Source: Sinonovacula constricta
Taxonomy: Eukaryota; Mollusca; Bivalvia; Cardiida; Solecurtidae
Length of the DNA stretch: 64,000 nt
Assembly: GCA_007844125.1 (NCBI GenBank)
Contig: CM017569.1
Coordinates: forward strand, 8,646,995-8,710,994
Direction of reading: 5' to 3'
The notes under the pieces were generated by a model. The model saw only the letters and a program-made list of their open reading frames with translations. It was not told where the DNA came from and did no database searches. Made by a program: the position numbers and the translations under genes. Positions 30,601 to 45,600 of the stretch are shown in pieces. Positions within the stretch are counted from its first letter, which is position 1. Each line of letters begins with the position of its first letter.

Positions 30601-33600
30601 TGCAAGCATTGCTAACACTGCCAAGCTGAGGGTGCTGTGGTATGGTGTGTGTTTCATACCCCCAAATAATTCTGTCCTTGATTTTAGGTAAAAGATCAAT
30701 TCTTTTTTATTAAGTTGACACAAATTGAACCAGTATATTAAAAAGGAATAAATCTTGGCCAAATCCCTCTGGAAACTCCCTGATCAGACTTGCTACTACA
30801 TGTACCAGTATTTCCTTCCAAGTCAGAAAAAGTTACGTATTTTTACCTTTCCAGTTATTTGCTAAGAATTGCCATTAACTCCAGAGCTTGTTATATTAAT
30901 AATAGATGATCTTAATTTTTACTTATCTACTTACATGTGCCAAGACACATTGTGAGAAACTCAGCAACAATACTGATCTGACAGACACATGCACTGATAA
31001 CTAGTCATATTTTAAAAGTTTTGGCAGCAACTAGATCCATATCAGACAGCTTCCAGATAATGCCTGGCTAAGCTGGATCTACATTTTTTGCCTAAGTCTT
31101 ATCAGAACAGGCTTAGCAGGCTAAGAGATTAACAAGTTTGTAAAAATAAAGCCGACTAAGGAATACACATCAAAGTGTCACAAAATTCAACTCCATCTCC
31201 CTCAAGGCTTACAATCTTAATATTCTTCCTATATGCTTCTATATGCTTTCTCTTTACTTATAGATATATAAAATTAGCCCAAGTAATGAATTTACACATA
31301 AAAACAACAGTCAGTCAAAAAACACACTTATAAGCATTCTGAGTAAAGCTACATTTACAATGTTTTCAAGATATTGCTGATAATGAGAACCATCAACCAT
31401 CCAAAGGTAGATGCATTTCTTTGGCAAATTTATTCAGGAGCTGCCAGGATATATATATCGGGGAAGCTCTGATTGAACAAAGGCCAAAAACCCTTCAACT
31501 ATATTTGTTTACAATTTTTTATAAATCTTAATTATTTGCTAATGATTATATACTGCAATAAGCACTGCAGTTTTGTGGAAACAGCTATAAGCTTTTTTTC
31601 ACTTATTAAAAACACACAGTTCTCTCAAGCTTAATATTAACAATAACATGCTGGGAAATGGTGCAGTGTGTGATTTTAAACCCTAGCCTTTTGTTCATAA
31701 TTAGTACTCTTTTTTTTTAGTTTTCAGCTAAGCAGAACATCAACAGGCAAACAAAACAAGATCTACTGCCAGAGACCTATCAGCAATGATGCAGATCCCG
31801 ATCAGCGAGCTCCCAGCAGGCACTGGCTGATCTGGATTTACACTTTTTGTCAAAATCTGATTGGTCCTTTTTGTAAGCTTGAACTCAAAGTGAGACAGTG
31901 CTTAACACCTGTTGTGGGCCCCTAACCATGAACAGGTATGTTTCTCATCTAAAACTGGCCCATAGCTACACTGCAGGCCTACCTCTTGTCCTTCAGCAGG
32001 CAGTTGATAATACTTTTCAGGACATCCTTTTGAATATCTTGGGGCTGAAATGGACAAAAAGATCAAGAAATAAACACTTTTATTAAGTCAGATATAAATC
32101 AAAAATGTGTAAATCATTCCGAAATAAATTCAATCCCTACAGGAAGAGGTTGATCCTGATCAATGCATGCTTAGTAGGCTAGGAATTCAGATGAAAATCA
32201 ACATTGACTTTGGCAACTTTTGGCATGCTAAAATTGAATATATCTGCCTTACAGAACTGAGACAGTCCTTTTCCAGTTATAAATAGAAAAGGAATAATCA
32301 ATAAAAACATGCTGATGAAGAAAGAGCTTCCATATACAGGTTCTAGGGTTGACTTAGTCTCATATGAAAATAGGAATCATAGTGCAAATATTATAGTCAA
32401 AGTATCCTCACTAAAATATAATAAATACTTAAAGTCAACATATTCTGTCTTAAACATAATAAACACTTACAGTTGATAATTTCTGGCATAAACATAACAA
32501 ACACTTAAAGTCAATGTAACATGACTAAAACATGAACACTAAAGGTCAATGTAACCTGACTAAAACGTTATGGAGACTAAAAGTCAATGTAACCTGATTA
32601 AAACATTATGAATGTTTAAAGTCAATGTAACATGACTAAAACTGTAAGGACACTTGAAGTCAAACGTAACATGACTAAAACGTTATGGAGACTAAAAGTC
32701 AATGTAACCTGATTAAAACAGTATGGTCACTTAAAGTCAATGTAACCTTTCTAAAACAATAAGGCCGCTAAAAGTCAATGTTACCTGACTAAAACATTAT
32801 GGACGATAAAAGTCACTGTAACCTGACTAAAACAGTATGGTCACTTAAAGTCAATGTAACCTTTCTAAAACAATAAGGACACTAAAAGCCAATGTAACCT
32901 GACTAAAACAGTATGGTCACTTAAAGTCAATGTAACCTTTCTAAAACAATAAGGACACTAAAAGTCAATGTTACCTGACTAAAACATTATGGACGATAAA
33001 AGTCACTGTAACCTGACTAAAACAGTATGGTCACTTAAAGTCAATGTAACCTTTCTAAAACAATAAGGACACTAAAAGTCAATGTAACCTGACTAAAACA
33101 GTATGGTCACTTAAAGTCAATGTAACCTGACTAAAACATTATGGACACTAAAAGTCAATGTAACCTGACTAAAACATTATGGTCACTTAAAGTCAATGTA
33201 ACCTTACTAAAACAATATGGACACTAAAAGTCAATGTAACCTGACTAAAACAGTATGGTCACTTAAAGTCAATGTAACCTTTCTAAAACAATAAGGACAC
33301 TAAAAGTCAATGTAACCTGACTAAAACAGTATGGACACTAAAAGTCAAATGTATCCTGTCTAAAAATTAACACTTAAAGTCAGTTCATCCTGTCTAAAAC
33401 ATAATGAGCACTTTAAGTCATTATATTCTGGCCAGACCATAATGAACCCAAGTTGATGTAATCTGATATTAACATAATAATGAGCAATAAAAGTTAATAA
33501 TCCTTGCTAAAACATAATAAACACGTAGTCATTATTTCCTGGCTAAAATATAATTTACACTTTAAGTCATTGTTTCCAGGTTAAAACATAATGTGCACAT

Positions 33601-36600
33601 AAAATCATTGTATTCTAGCTAAAACATATTGAGCACTGAACCAATGAATACAAGAAAGACAAATGAATGAAATAATTTAAATATAGTAAAAACAAAGTTG
33701 CTTAATGGATTACACAAAATAATTATGGTCATACTTGTTACATCTTGTTATTATTGATGAAGCAAGAAAAAAGGTAAATTTTTACATATCTGCATGGCCA
33801 CTGTCTCTCTGTCTTGTTACATACAACTTTAATAAATAATGAAAGCGCTGCAAGAAATGAGGTATTCACTGCTTCGGAAAAGTAGTCACATTTTGAAATA
33901 ATGAAAACCTGTGCTTCACAGGATGCTGTTTTTCTATATGCTCTAGATGGATATATTTTTATAGAATATCATATTGTGTTGTATTTAAAAGTCACATTTG
34001 TATGATATAGTTTTAACAGGTTGGGCATACTATTATGAACAATTAATGATTTTGTCCTGCTACAGGATTTTAAATGTGATTCACTTTTGTTTCACTCTCT
34101 ATAATGAAAATACATGGAACTATTCCTTGTCTTGCCAGGATTTGCCTGCTTTTCCCGTAATGTTAACATTGTATGCTAATGCAGTGAATATAAAAAACCC
34201 TAGAATACCCCAAGTATTAACTCTTGAATAAGGGTCAATGCTTAGTAAGTAATTACTTACTGGACGTGGTCAAAATAGTCTTTATCCCTTAACCTGCTAA
34301 GCATAATAAAACAAGCTTGTGTTAAGGATTCTATGGCTTGTAGAACTTATGTGATAATGAGTATAAATGCTGTACAATCCGTGAAGCTTCAGGAAGTTAG
34401 GGTCCCTAGAAGCTAGGTTATGTCCCTTATCAAATCAAGTGTTATGTCCGTTGATTTAGAATTTCAACTTCCAGGGAAGTCACTTGCAGCTAATTAAATC
34501 TGCTAAAAATGATTGCACTTATTACTGAGGAGCATCTAAAAGACACTGTACACAAGTCTGAGCGCACAAACTAAAACACTAGCAATGCAGTGTTGGTCAG
34601 CAGGTATCAGGGAAGACAGATGAGTTTGTTAACTTCTTGAGAGAAAAAAGGCATTGACATTGGGGGTAGAAGGACGATGTGACCACTTGTGTGACATGAA
34701 GTGATTCTGAGCAAAGGACGACGTGAGCGTCATTATACCAACAAGTTTTTTTTAATGAATTAAGTTATCTAACTGACAAATGGTGATAATACAAAACTTA
34801 AAGAGAAAAAAATTGGTTGATAACTATGTGTTCAGTGTATCCTGCTAAAAGCATGAAACTGAAAAAACAACTCATGTCAACTTTGAATACCATATCAAGA
34901 ATTGCTTTTAGGAATAATTTAATTACTTCCATTTTAAAATATACTGAAAACAAAAAGTTAAGTCAGTAATTTTCAGAGTGGATTTTGCTTTAACAAATAG
35001 TAGTAAGAAATAAAAATTAATGTTTCCTACACGTTATTGGCTAATGAAAAAATTAACTCAAGAAAGATTTCATAAAATACAAAACATGTTCATCACAGTT
35101 GCCTGACGTCTCATGAAAGGCCATTTTTAAAAATCTGGAACAGTTCGAAATCTGTTGTCCTCTCTGTCACTCACTGAAACAGCCAAAGAACGCATTTTCT
35201 CATGATGTTTATTAGTTTTCTGATAATGCACAATGGAATGTTCAGCCTATGCAAGGCCTGCTCAAGTTCCATGACGTTAGTGACATTACCACGCAAACGT
35301 ACCCTACGTCCAATGTAGTCCCAGAGGTGTTCGATGGGTGATAAGTTGGGCAATCTTGATGGTCGATCAACAACATTAATACTGTTCTGTCCCAGAAATT
35401 CTAGTGTTAGTCTGCCAGTGTGGGGCATTATCCTGCTGCATGACGCCAGCATTGTCCTGTCCGGTGTATGGCAAAATGACAGGCCTTACCATAGTGTCGT
35501 GATATCTTATCGCTTTAGAGTTCCATTTACAATAACCATTTCAGTAAGGCCATTGTATGAAATGACACTAGGTCTGTCATGTACGGCATTTGTCTAGCTT
35601 CAAGGCAATAAATTGTCCACTCCTGAACATTATAGTGCCTTGCAATGACATTTATGTTAGCTCCTGTGTTAAGCATGACAGTAGCATATGCATAATTTGA
35701 TTCTCATTTAATGTCATGCTAGGATGGCACCTCATTTTGCTTTTCTCATATTTTCATAATTGACTTTTATAATCTGCGTTAATGTTACAGATGAAATGAC
35801 ACTCTTATCCTTTGTGCACATGCATTTTGTGATTTTCACCAAAAGGATGCTAGTAGTTTAATTAAGTGTGATATCATTTCACAGCTTGTTTGACACATGC
35901 CCGGCATGTGTTTTCCATGATTTTAAGCTTAAGAGGAAGCTACTTGTACTTGTACAGTTCTGTATTAACTCTCAACATATTTTTGTTTTCAGTATACTTA
36001 GACTAAACTTGCACTAACATCAGCATTTACAGGATAAATTTAAGCTGATTGCATGAAAACACAGAGAGGCCATGTAGCATTAGTGTAAATATTTTGATCG
36101 AAATCTCTGGAAGAAAATTTTATTTATCGGGAACTTATTGAGCATGTGCAGTACACTAATGGGAAAGTAAATTGCAATGGACGTAACCTAGTTTCTAGAA
36201 AGGTCTATATGGAAATAAGGATGTTAGTGGGACATGATGCCTGTACATGATATATTCATTAATAACCAAAACGTAATTCTTCTTATCTGCTTACAAATGT
36301 ATAGGTAATACGTCTTCAAAGTATAGTATAAGCATTATTGATTAAGACTTATAAGCAAAAAATATTGATTTGATCAGAAAGCTCCCAGCAGGAGTCTGGC
36401 TGATCTAGACCTAAATTGTTTGCATAAGCCAGATCATTTATGCTGAGCAAACTTAAAGTTTAAACCAATCAATTTGTAGCAATAAATTACTTTTATAGAT
36501 TATCGAAACATGCAAGGGCAACAAGTCATTCCTAACAGAATGAGCAGGCTAATCCTGAACTACACTATTGGCTTAGCATGACCAATTCATGCTAAAAGTT

Positions 36601-39600
36601 CAAATCAACAAAGCAATACAGACTCAAACTTCTAATCTGCCACATATTCCATAATAATTTGTAGTAATAAGCTAACCTTTATATAAACATGCAAGGGTAA
36701 CTAACTGAAAGTAAGCTGGCTGTGCTGGAGCTCTTTTCTCAGGTGTTATCAAGCTGTACTAGGCATGCCCATAATAAAATGCTATTTCTCTGCAATTGGA
36801 CTCATTCCAATTATTATATTGGCCTATATTGCTATTGATGAATTGTACTGTACTGACACTGTTTCTGATGTTGCAGAGCAGCCATGGACAATGAAAATAA
36901 TCACAGACAGGTGCTTTTTCTGGACTGGAAGGAGATATCATGATGTATTGATTTCTGTTACACAATTCACACTAGCTAATCAATGTTTTATCTTAGCTTG
37001 CAAAGCACAAATTGAAAGGGCTTTGGCAAATAGTATTTATCTTGATCAGCCAGTTATATGCTGGGAGCTGTTTGATGAGGATCTATATTATCTACTGCCA
37101 AATCTCTAGCAATATACTTTGATACAGGTGCATAATTTTAAGGTGTTAGGAAATAATAACAAGAGGGCCATGATGGCCCTTAATCGCTCCCCTGATGACA
37201 CAGGCTTTTAGTAGGCTCAAATCTGACATCAAGTAATTAAGATTTAATTTTCTTTAGAAATCGCTGGTGAAGATTGGACCATTAGTGTGGCCACAGGGCT
37301 GATAACATTTTCTAGAATTTTACCAAGTAACCTACTGAATCCACATGACTCACTTCAAAACATATGTAAGGTTTCATACTGGCAATCATGCTGGCCAAGT
37401 TTGGTAAAGATTGGGCCATCAATGTGGCCTCTTAAGTTTTTTCACAAGGTTTTTCTAAAAAGTGACCTAGTGACCTACTTCTTGACCCCACGTGACCCAG
37501 TTATGAACTCATCTAAGATTTCATGCAGACAAACAATCTGACCAAGTTTGGTGAAGATTGGGCTATGAATATGTCCTCTAGTACATTCACAAGCATTTTC
37601 TAAGATTTGACCTTGTGACCTACTTCTTGACCCCACGTGACCCAGTTATGAACTCATCTAAGATTTCATGCAGGCAAACATTCTGATCAAGTATGGTGAA
37701 GATTTGGCCATAAATGGGGCCTCTAGTGTTCACAAGCTTTTTCTAAGATTTGACCTAGTGACCTACTTTTTTACCCTATGTGACCCAATAATAAAACTCA
37801 TCAAAGAGTTCATGCAGACAAACATTCTGATCAAGTTTGATGAAGTTTGGCCTATAAATGTGGCCTCTAGTGTGTTTACAAGCTTTTTCTAAGATTTGAC
37901 CTAGTGGCCTACTTTTAGAGACCACGAGACCCAGTTACAAACTCATCCAAGATTTCATGCAGATAAACATCCTGACCAAGTTGGACGAAGATTGGGCTAT
38001 AAATGTGGTCTCTAGTGTGTTCAAAAGTTTTTCCTAAAGTTTGACCTAGTGATCTACTTTTTGACCCCAGGTGACCCAATAATGAACTCATCCAAGATTT
38101 CATGCAGACAAACATTCTGACCAAGTTTGATGAAGATTGGATAAAAACTGTGGCCTCTATTGTGTTCACATGCTAAAATGTTGATGACAGACACTGAACG
38201 ACGGACGTCAGACGAAGCAGTATCACAAAAGCTCCCTTTGAGCATATTGTAAGCTAAAAAATTGAAGTGCTTATTGATAAATGTAGCAAAATAATTGTAA
38301 ATGTGGTCAGACTTGCCAAGGATACATGTAGCAGCAGTCAATCACATTTTATATCTGCATCAGGATCCATTTTATTTATAAGTCCTTAAATTGATAAATG
38401 ATACAAACAATGTTTACAAATACACTGTTTTTACAATTCACCATAGCTACAAATGAATTAATGATGATATTGCATTGTAAATGTCGCTAAGCACTTACAG
38501 CTTAGGAAATGTTGTTAAATCAAGCAGAAATTTATTAGGACTGGTTAAATGGTGTAAATCCAGAGTAGCTATCTCATACTTGGAATTGGTCTGAATTCTG
38601 AATACGTGATCAGGATCTGCACTGGTATATGTCAACTAAATATTGTTTGTTATTTTTTATGGTGTATTAAATACACGGCTAGACACAATGATACTCATTT
38701 AAGAAACATCCAGTTACTTTGGTGGAAGGGAAAAGACCAAAGATGAAATGGCTTGGTGAAAATATCTATTCAGCTTAAATACCCACCTATATTAAGTCCT
38801 TTGCTCTGATCATCACTATAAGCTAGGTGGTGAGAAACCAAGCAATAGGAGTTGTTACAAGGTGGATATTCTACTCCTTAGCCATGGCTGCCTTACATGT
38901 TTTTGGATCAACCCTTTCAGTCATAGTAAATAATGTATTATTTCACATTATTATGCTAACTTTGATACAGTTTCATGTACACCATACATTGTAAAGATAT
39001 GAATGTTCAGCATATAATTACAGATCTTAGGCTTAACCAGTCTACAACAAATACTTTGATGTGCAGATTCTACTGAAGATAAAAAAGGTTATGTTTATTG
39101 GGTTTAGAGTCCCACCAACAGTATTTTAATTATTTGAAGATAGTATTCACTTAAAGCAGATATAGTGCTGCCTTCATGTGTATAGCATGCTGTGAACACC
39201 TGGCATGATACCACACCTAATCACATCATCTTAACACCAAGCCAGTCAATTGTGGAACTACCCTAGTATTTGCTTGTCCATTAGCAAGAGAGCTTTACCA
39301 CTACCATTTTTAATGACTTTGTTATGTCGTGGCCTGGGATTGAACAAGGGGACTCCCATATCTGGAGACGATACTCTACTCCCATATCTGGAGTCAATAC
39401 TCTACTCCCATATCTGGAGTCGATAATCTACTTCCATATCTGGAGTCGATACTCTACTCCCATATCTGGAGTCAATACTCTACTCCCATATCTGGAGTCG
39501 ATACTTTACTCCCATATCTGGAGTCAATACTCTACTCCCATATCTGGAGTCGATAATCTACTTCCATATCTGGAGTCGATACTCTACTCCCATATCTGGA

Positions 39601-42600
39601 GTCGACACTCTACTTCAATATTTGGAGACAATACACTACTCCCATATCTGGAGTCGATATTCTACTTCAATATCTGAAGTCGAAACTCTACTCCCATATC
39701 TGGAGACGATACTCTACTCCCATATCTGGAGACGATACTCTACTCCCATATCTGGAGTCGATACTATACTCCCATATCAGGAGTCAATACTCAACTGATT
39801 AAGCTACCAGGTCTGGTATAAAAGTGTTAATTTTGTATGCTTTGCCAAGGTGTTAAATGGCAACTGTATGAATGGGTTAAACTTCTACATAACAATGTTT
39901 GTGTGAATGGAGATGGTACTGTGACTCACACATACCCAAAGAAGGGCTCAAATGTTATTAAATAGTGAATCCAATCACTCAGATTTGGATGACATAACTC
40001 TTGTTTTTCACATTTCCTTACCTGGCCAATAAGCAGAAAAACAATAATTAAATTTTAAACAGAATCAAAACCGTCAATCTGAGTAGAATGAGTGTTGTTA
40101 GCTTCTATTTAATATGTACTTTAACAGCATTTTCTGCAACAGATCTGTATGGGCCACTGATCATTGTGGGTGCCAGTCATTGTCTCTTGGCCAGCTAAGC
40201 CATAGGTGTTTGGCTTATCCAAATAGTCAACATTCATAAGATCTGGCTGACCAGGGATCTACACTATTTTTTTCTATATTCCATGTTTTGTTTCCTGTAT
40301 ACAAAATTGTTATCAAATTAAAATTCATCAAATATGGGTTATTTACAAATGCAACAGATTATGTGCGAAATGATTTTAATTAATTTACATATGTAAATGA
40401 GAAACAAAACAAAAACCCTGGGGGTTAGTAGCAAGAAGAAGGCTAGGATGTCTGGTTTTGTAAGGTTTAGTTCCATTCTGTCAACCATAAAATTGCAAGT
40501 TTGTTTCCTTCCAATTGGTTCACTACCATTTCATTTACTAAGAATTTGCACATTAGATCCAATTTGTTTACTTATTGATAACTTTTGATAACCAATTAAC
40601 ATTTTAAAGTTCATGAAAGAAAATCTTTACTTCTTGCATACATCCTTCTACATCTTGCTACCCTCTCTTACAATTTCCCATTTATCCAACATCTTCCTCC
40701 ATCATCTTTAATTTTTCTATGCATTCCAACACTCTCCTAAATTTTCTTTCATCCTCTTAGATTTTCCATAATAGTCCTACCTATTCAAACAACCTCCTTG
40801 AACTTCCGCTATGTTCCTACATCTTTCTATATCTTTCTATATCCTCTAACATAGTCCTACATCCTGACACATTTGCCTATATATTCCTATATCCTCATAT
40901 ATCTTCCTACATACTCCTACTTGTTCCTACATCTTTCTATATCCTCCTGCATAACCCTACATCTGATATCCTTGTACATCTTCATACATCCTCTTACATC
41001 TTCCTATTTGTGCCAACATCTTCCTACGACCTCCTACATGTCTCTACATGTTTATTTATCCTCCTACATGTCTCTACATGTTCATATATCCTCCTACATC
41101 CTCCTACATGTCTCTACATGTTCATATATCCTCCTACATGTCTCTACATGTTCATATATCCTCCTACATGTCTCTACATGTTCATCTATCCTCCTACATG
41201 TCTCTACATGTTCATATATCCTCCTACATGTCTCTACATGTTCATATATCCTCCTACATCCTCCTACATGTCTCTACATGTTCATATATCCTCCTACATG
41301 TCTCTACATGTTCATATATCCTCCTACATCTTCCTACATGTCTCTACATGTTCATATACCCTCCTACATGTCTTGACATGTTCATATATCCTCCTACATG
41401 TCTCTACATGTTCATATATCTTCCTTCATGTCCCTACATGTTCATATATCCTCCTACAAGTCTCTACATGTTCATATATCCTCCTACATGTCTCTTCATG
41501 TTCATATATCCTCCTACAAGTCTCTGCATGTTCATATATCCTCCTACATCTTCCTACATCCTCCTAAATGTCTCTACATGTTCATATACCCTCCTACATG
41601 TCTCTACATGTTCAAATATCCTCCTACATGTCTCTACATGTTCATATACCCTCCTACATGTCTCTACATGTTCATATATCCTCCTACATGTCTCTTCATG
41701 TTCATATACCCTCCTACATGTCTCTACATGTTCATATATCCTCTTAAATGTCTCTACATGTTCATATATCCTCCTACATGTCTCTACATGTTCATATACC
41801 CTCCTACAAGTCTCTACATGTTCATATATCCTCTTAAATGTCTCTACATGTTCATATATCCTCCTACATGTCTCTACATGTTCATATATCCTCCTACATG
41901 TCTCTACATGTTCATATATCCTCCTACAAGTCTCTACATGTTCATATATCCTCTTAAATGTCTCTACATGTTCATATATCCTCCTACATGTCTCTACATG
42001 TTCATATATCCTCCTACATGTCTCTACATGTTCATCTATCCTCCTACATGTCTCTACATGTTCATATATCCTCCTACATCCTGCTACATGTCTCTACATG
42101 TTCATTTATCCTCTTACATCTTCCTACATCCTCATATATCCTCCTACATGTCTCTACATGTTCATCTATCCTCCTACATGGCTCTACATGTTCATATATC
42201 CTCCTACATCCTCCTACATGTCTCTACATGTTCATATATCCTCCTACATTCTGCTACATGTCTCTACATGTTCATATATCCTCCTACATCCTGCTACATG
42301 TCTCTACATGTTCATATATCCTCCTACATCCTGCTACATGTCTCTATATATTCATTTATCCTCTTACATGTCTCCACATGTTCATATATCCTCCTACATG
42401 TCTCTACATGTTCATTTATTCTCCTACATGTCTCTACATGTTCATATATCATCCTACATGTCTCTACATGTTCATATATCCTCCTACATCCTGCTACATG
42501 TCTCTGCATGTTCATATATCCTCCTACATCCTGCTACATGTCTCTATATGTTCATTTATCCTCTTACATGTCTCTACATGTTCATATATCCTCTTACATG

Positions 42601-45600
42601 TCTCTACATGTTCATTTATTCTCCTACATGTCTCTACATGTTCATATATCCTCCTACATCCTGCTACATGTCTCTACATGTTCATATATCCTCCTACATG
42701 TCTCTACATGTTCATATATCCTCCTACATCCTCCTACATGTCTCTACATGTTCATATATCCTCCTACATGTCTCTACATGTTCACATATCCTCTTACATG
42801 TCTCTACATGTTCATATATCCTCCTACATGTCTCTACATGTTCATATATCCTCCTACATGTCTCTACATGTTCATATATCCTCATATGTGTCTCTATATG
42901 TTCATTTATCCTCTTACATGTCTCCACATGTTCATATATCCTGCTACATGTCTCTACATGTTCATTTATTCTCCTACATGTCTCTACATGTTCATATATC
43001 CTCCTACATCCTGCTACATGTCTCTGCATGTTCATATATCCTCCTACATCCTGCTACATGTCTCTATATGTTCATTTATCCTCTTAAATGTCTCTACATG
43101 TTCATATATCCTCCTACATGTCTCTACATGTTCATTTATTCTCCTACATGTCTCTACATGTTCATATATCCTCCTACATCCTGCTACATGTCTCTACATG
43201 TTCATATATCCTCCTACATGTCTCTACATGTTCATATATCCTCCTACATCCTCCTACATGTCTCTACATGTTCATATATCCTCCTACATGTCTCTACATG
43301 TTCATATATCCTCTTACATGTCTCTACATGTTCATATATCCTCCTACATGTCTCTACATGTTCATATATCCTCCTACATGTCTCTACATGTTCATATATC
43401 CTCCTACATGTCTCTACATGTTCATTTATTCTCCTACATGTCTCTACATGTTCATATATCCTCCTACAAGTCTCTACATGTTCATATATCCTCCTACATG
43501 TCTCTACATGTTCATCTACCCTCCTACATGTCTCTACATGTTCATATATCCTCCTACATGTCTCTACATGTTCATATATCCTCCTACATGTCTCTACATG
43601 TTCATATATCCTCCTACATGTCTCTACATGTTCATTTATTCTCCTACATGTCTCTACATGTTCATATATCCTCCTACAAGTCTCTACATGTTCATATATC
43701 CTCCTACATGTCTCTACATGTTCATCTACCCTCCTACATGTCTCTACATGTTCATATATCCTCCTACATGTCTCTACATGTTCATATATCCTCCTACATG
43801 TCTCTACATGTTCATATATCCTCCTACATGACTCTACATGTTCATCTATCCTCCTACATGTCTCTACATGTTCATATATCCTCCTACATCCTCCTACATG
43901 TTCATATATTCTCCTACATCTTCTTTCTATATCCTTCTATGCATCCCTATATATTCTATTATGTCATAAATGTCCCTATATCCTCCTACACCTTCCTTTT
44001 ACATGTTAATACATGTTTCTTTATTCTCCTACATTTTCATATACCCTTATACACGTCCCTTATACATGTTCCTACATCCTCCTACATCTAAATGGGTCTG
44101 GACCATTGTCTTTTAGAATGATTGCCCCTTAGGACAACTGCCCCACCCCACCACCACTTCTACAATATTAGTGCCTGGACTTTTGCACCTTGCTTCAACT
44201 GCAATTTACAATGATCCATTTATAGAATATATTACTATATTAATGTTTTGTTTATTAAACCAGAAGAAATAAAGTAATTATATATGTATGTAATATATGT
44301 TTTTTAATATATTATCTTTTTCAATAATGAGCATTTTTACAATTTGGTTTTTACATAAGTGTTTTATTACAACAGCAAAAAACATACTGTTCAGTTGCAT
44401 AATTGTTGCCAGTATTTATTTGTTGCCCAGTGAAGTAATTTGAGAATGGCTACCAGCTTATGTGACATTGACAAAATAAAAGAATTTTAGAACCATCTTT
44501 ATCTCTACTATGTATTACCCACTCATTATTGTGAGTATGCCATTCTATTCAAACAATATGCTGGGACATTCATTGCACTATGTACTAAATACATAAAAGG
44601 TTTTGAACAATTGTTTTATTTTTCACAAATTAAAAAAAAATGGAAGTACCAACAAGTATTATGAATAAAAGCTGTCTGACAGACCCAAAGTATTGATTTA
44701 AAACCTATGGCCTATGGCAAACAGCTTCCGCAGATAACAAAGTCAACACTCAAGGCAGTCTAAATTCAAGCATTAAATTCACAAATCAATATAAAACCTG
44801 TATGGTACATTATACCATGTAAACACAGACACATTCATGTACATTCATAAATTTGGTATCCTTTGAAATAAACAATGTAGAAAATTAGCAAAATGTACCA
44901 ATTACTCTACCAGGTCCGATAAAAATGTATTGAAACAGTTACTTCAATAGTTTCCTTTTTTTTATACTGTATATTGAAATAAACATAGTAGTGAGAAGGG
45001 GTATGAGGCGGACGAGGAGGAGGAGGAGGAGGAGGAGGACAGTGAGGATGGTGATAACATGATGATTAAATTAAAATGACAAAACAGAGAGAAATGGTAA
45101 GGATGAGAAAAGAGGTGATGTTCAGACTTACTAGGCCTATAAGTAGGTCGAATACTGTGTTGATAAAGTCAAACTTGAGCCCAGGATCATCTGTAGTTTT
45201 GTACTCCTTGTTGGGATCCCTCTACAATACAACAATAGTATTTATTTTTAATAATACAGCAAGATAGTATTACACACACAAATTATTAATAGTAAACCAG
45301 CAAAACATTATAATAAATAAATGAAATATTTTTTTAAAATCTACACAATCACTTTTAAATATGAACAACAGACCTTCAAATGTATGTCCTTAAGATGGTT
45401 AAGTTTGATTGTTATGGCTGAGAACAGAAATGGGATGGACATACTAACCCAAGGGTATTTGTGGGGATGTGGTTGACATGTTCTTCAGATTGTTTTTAAC
45501 AAGTGCCTACATTATTTTTTATAACTAAAAAAGCCTAAACCCAACCTCACAGTAACCAAATGAAACCGAGAACACTTCAAACTTAAATCCACCACCACAA

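Noticed and set aside
30292..30762. 156-codon minus-strand ORF
   Set aside because: No recognisable domain, AT-rich, and overlapped by a more plausible plus-strand zinc-finger fragment.
35334..35597. 87-codon plus-strand ORF
   Set aside because: Antisense of the Tc1 transposase remnant on the minus strand.
36765..37109. 114-codon plus-strand ORF
   Set aside because: No domain and no splice context; probably chance.
40873..44091. ORFs of 897, 683 and 679 codons on the plus strand
   Set aside because: They are translations of the 30-bp repeat in three frames, with no start context or unique domain.
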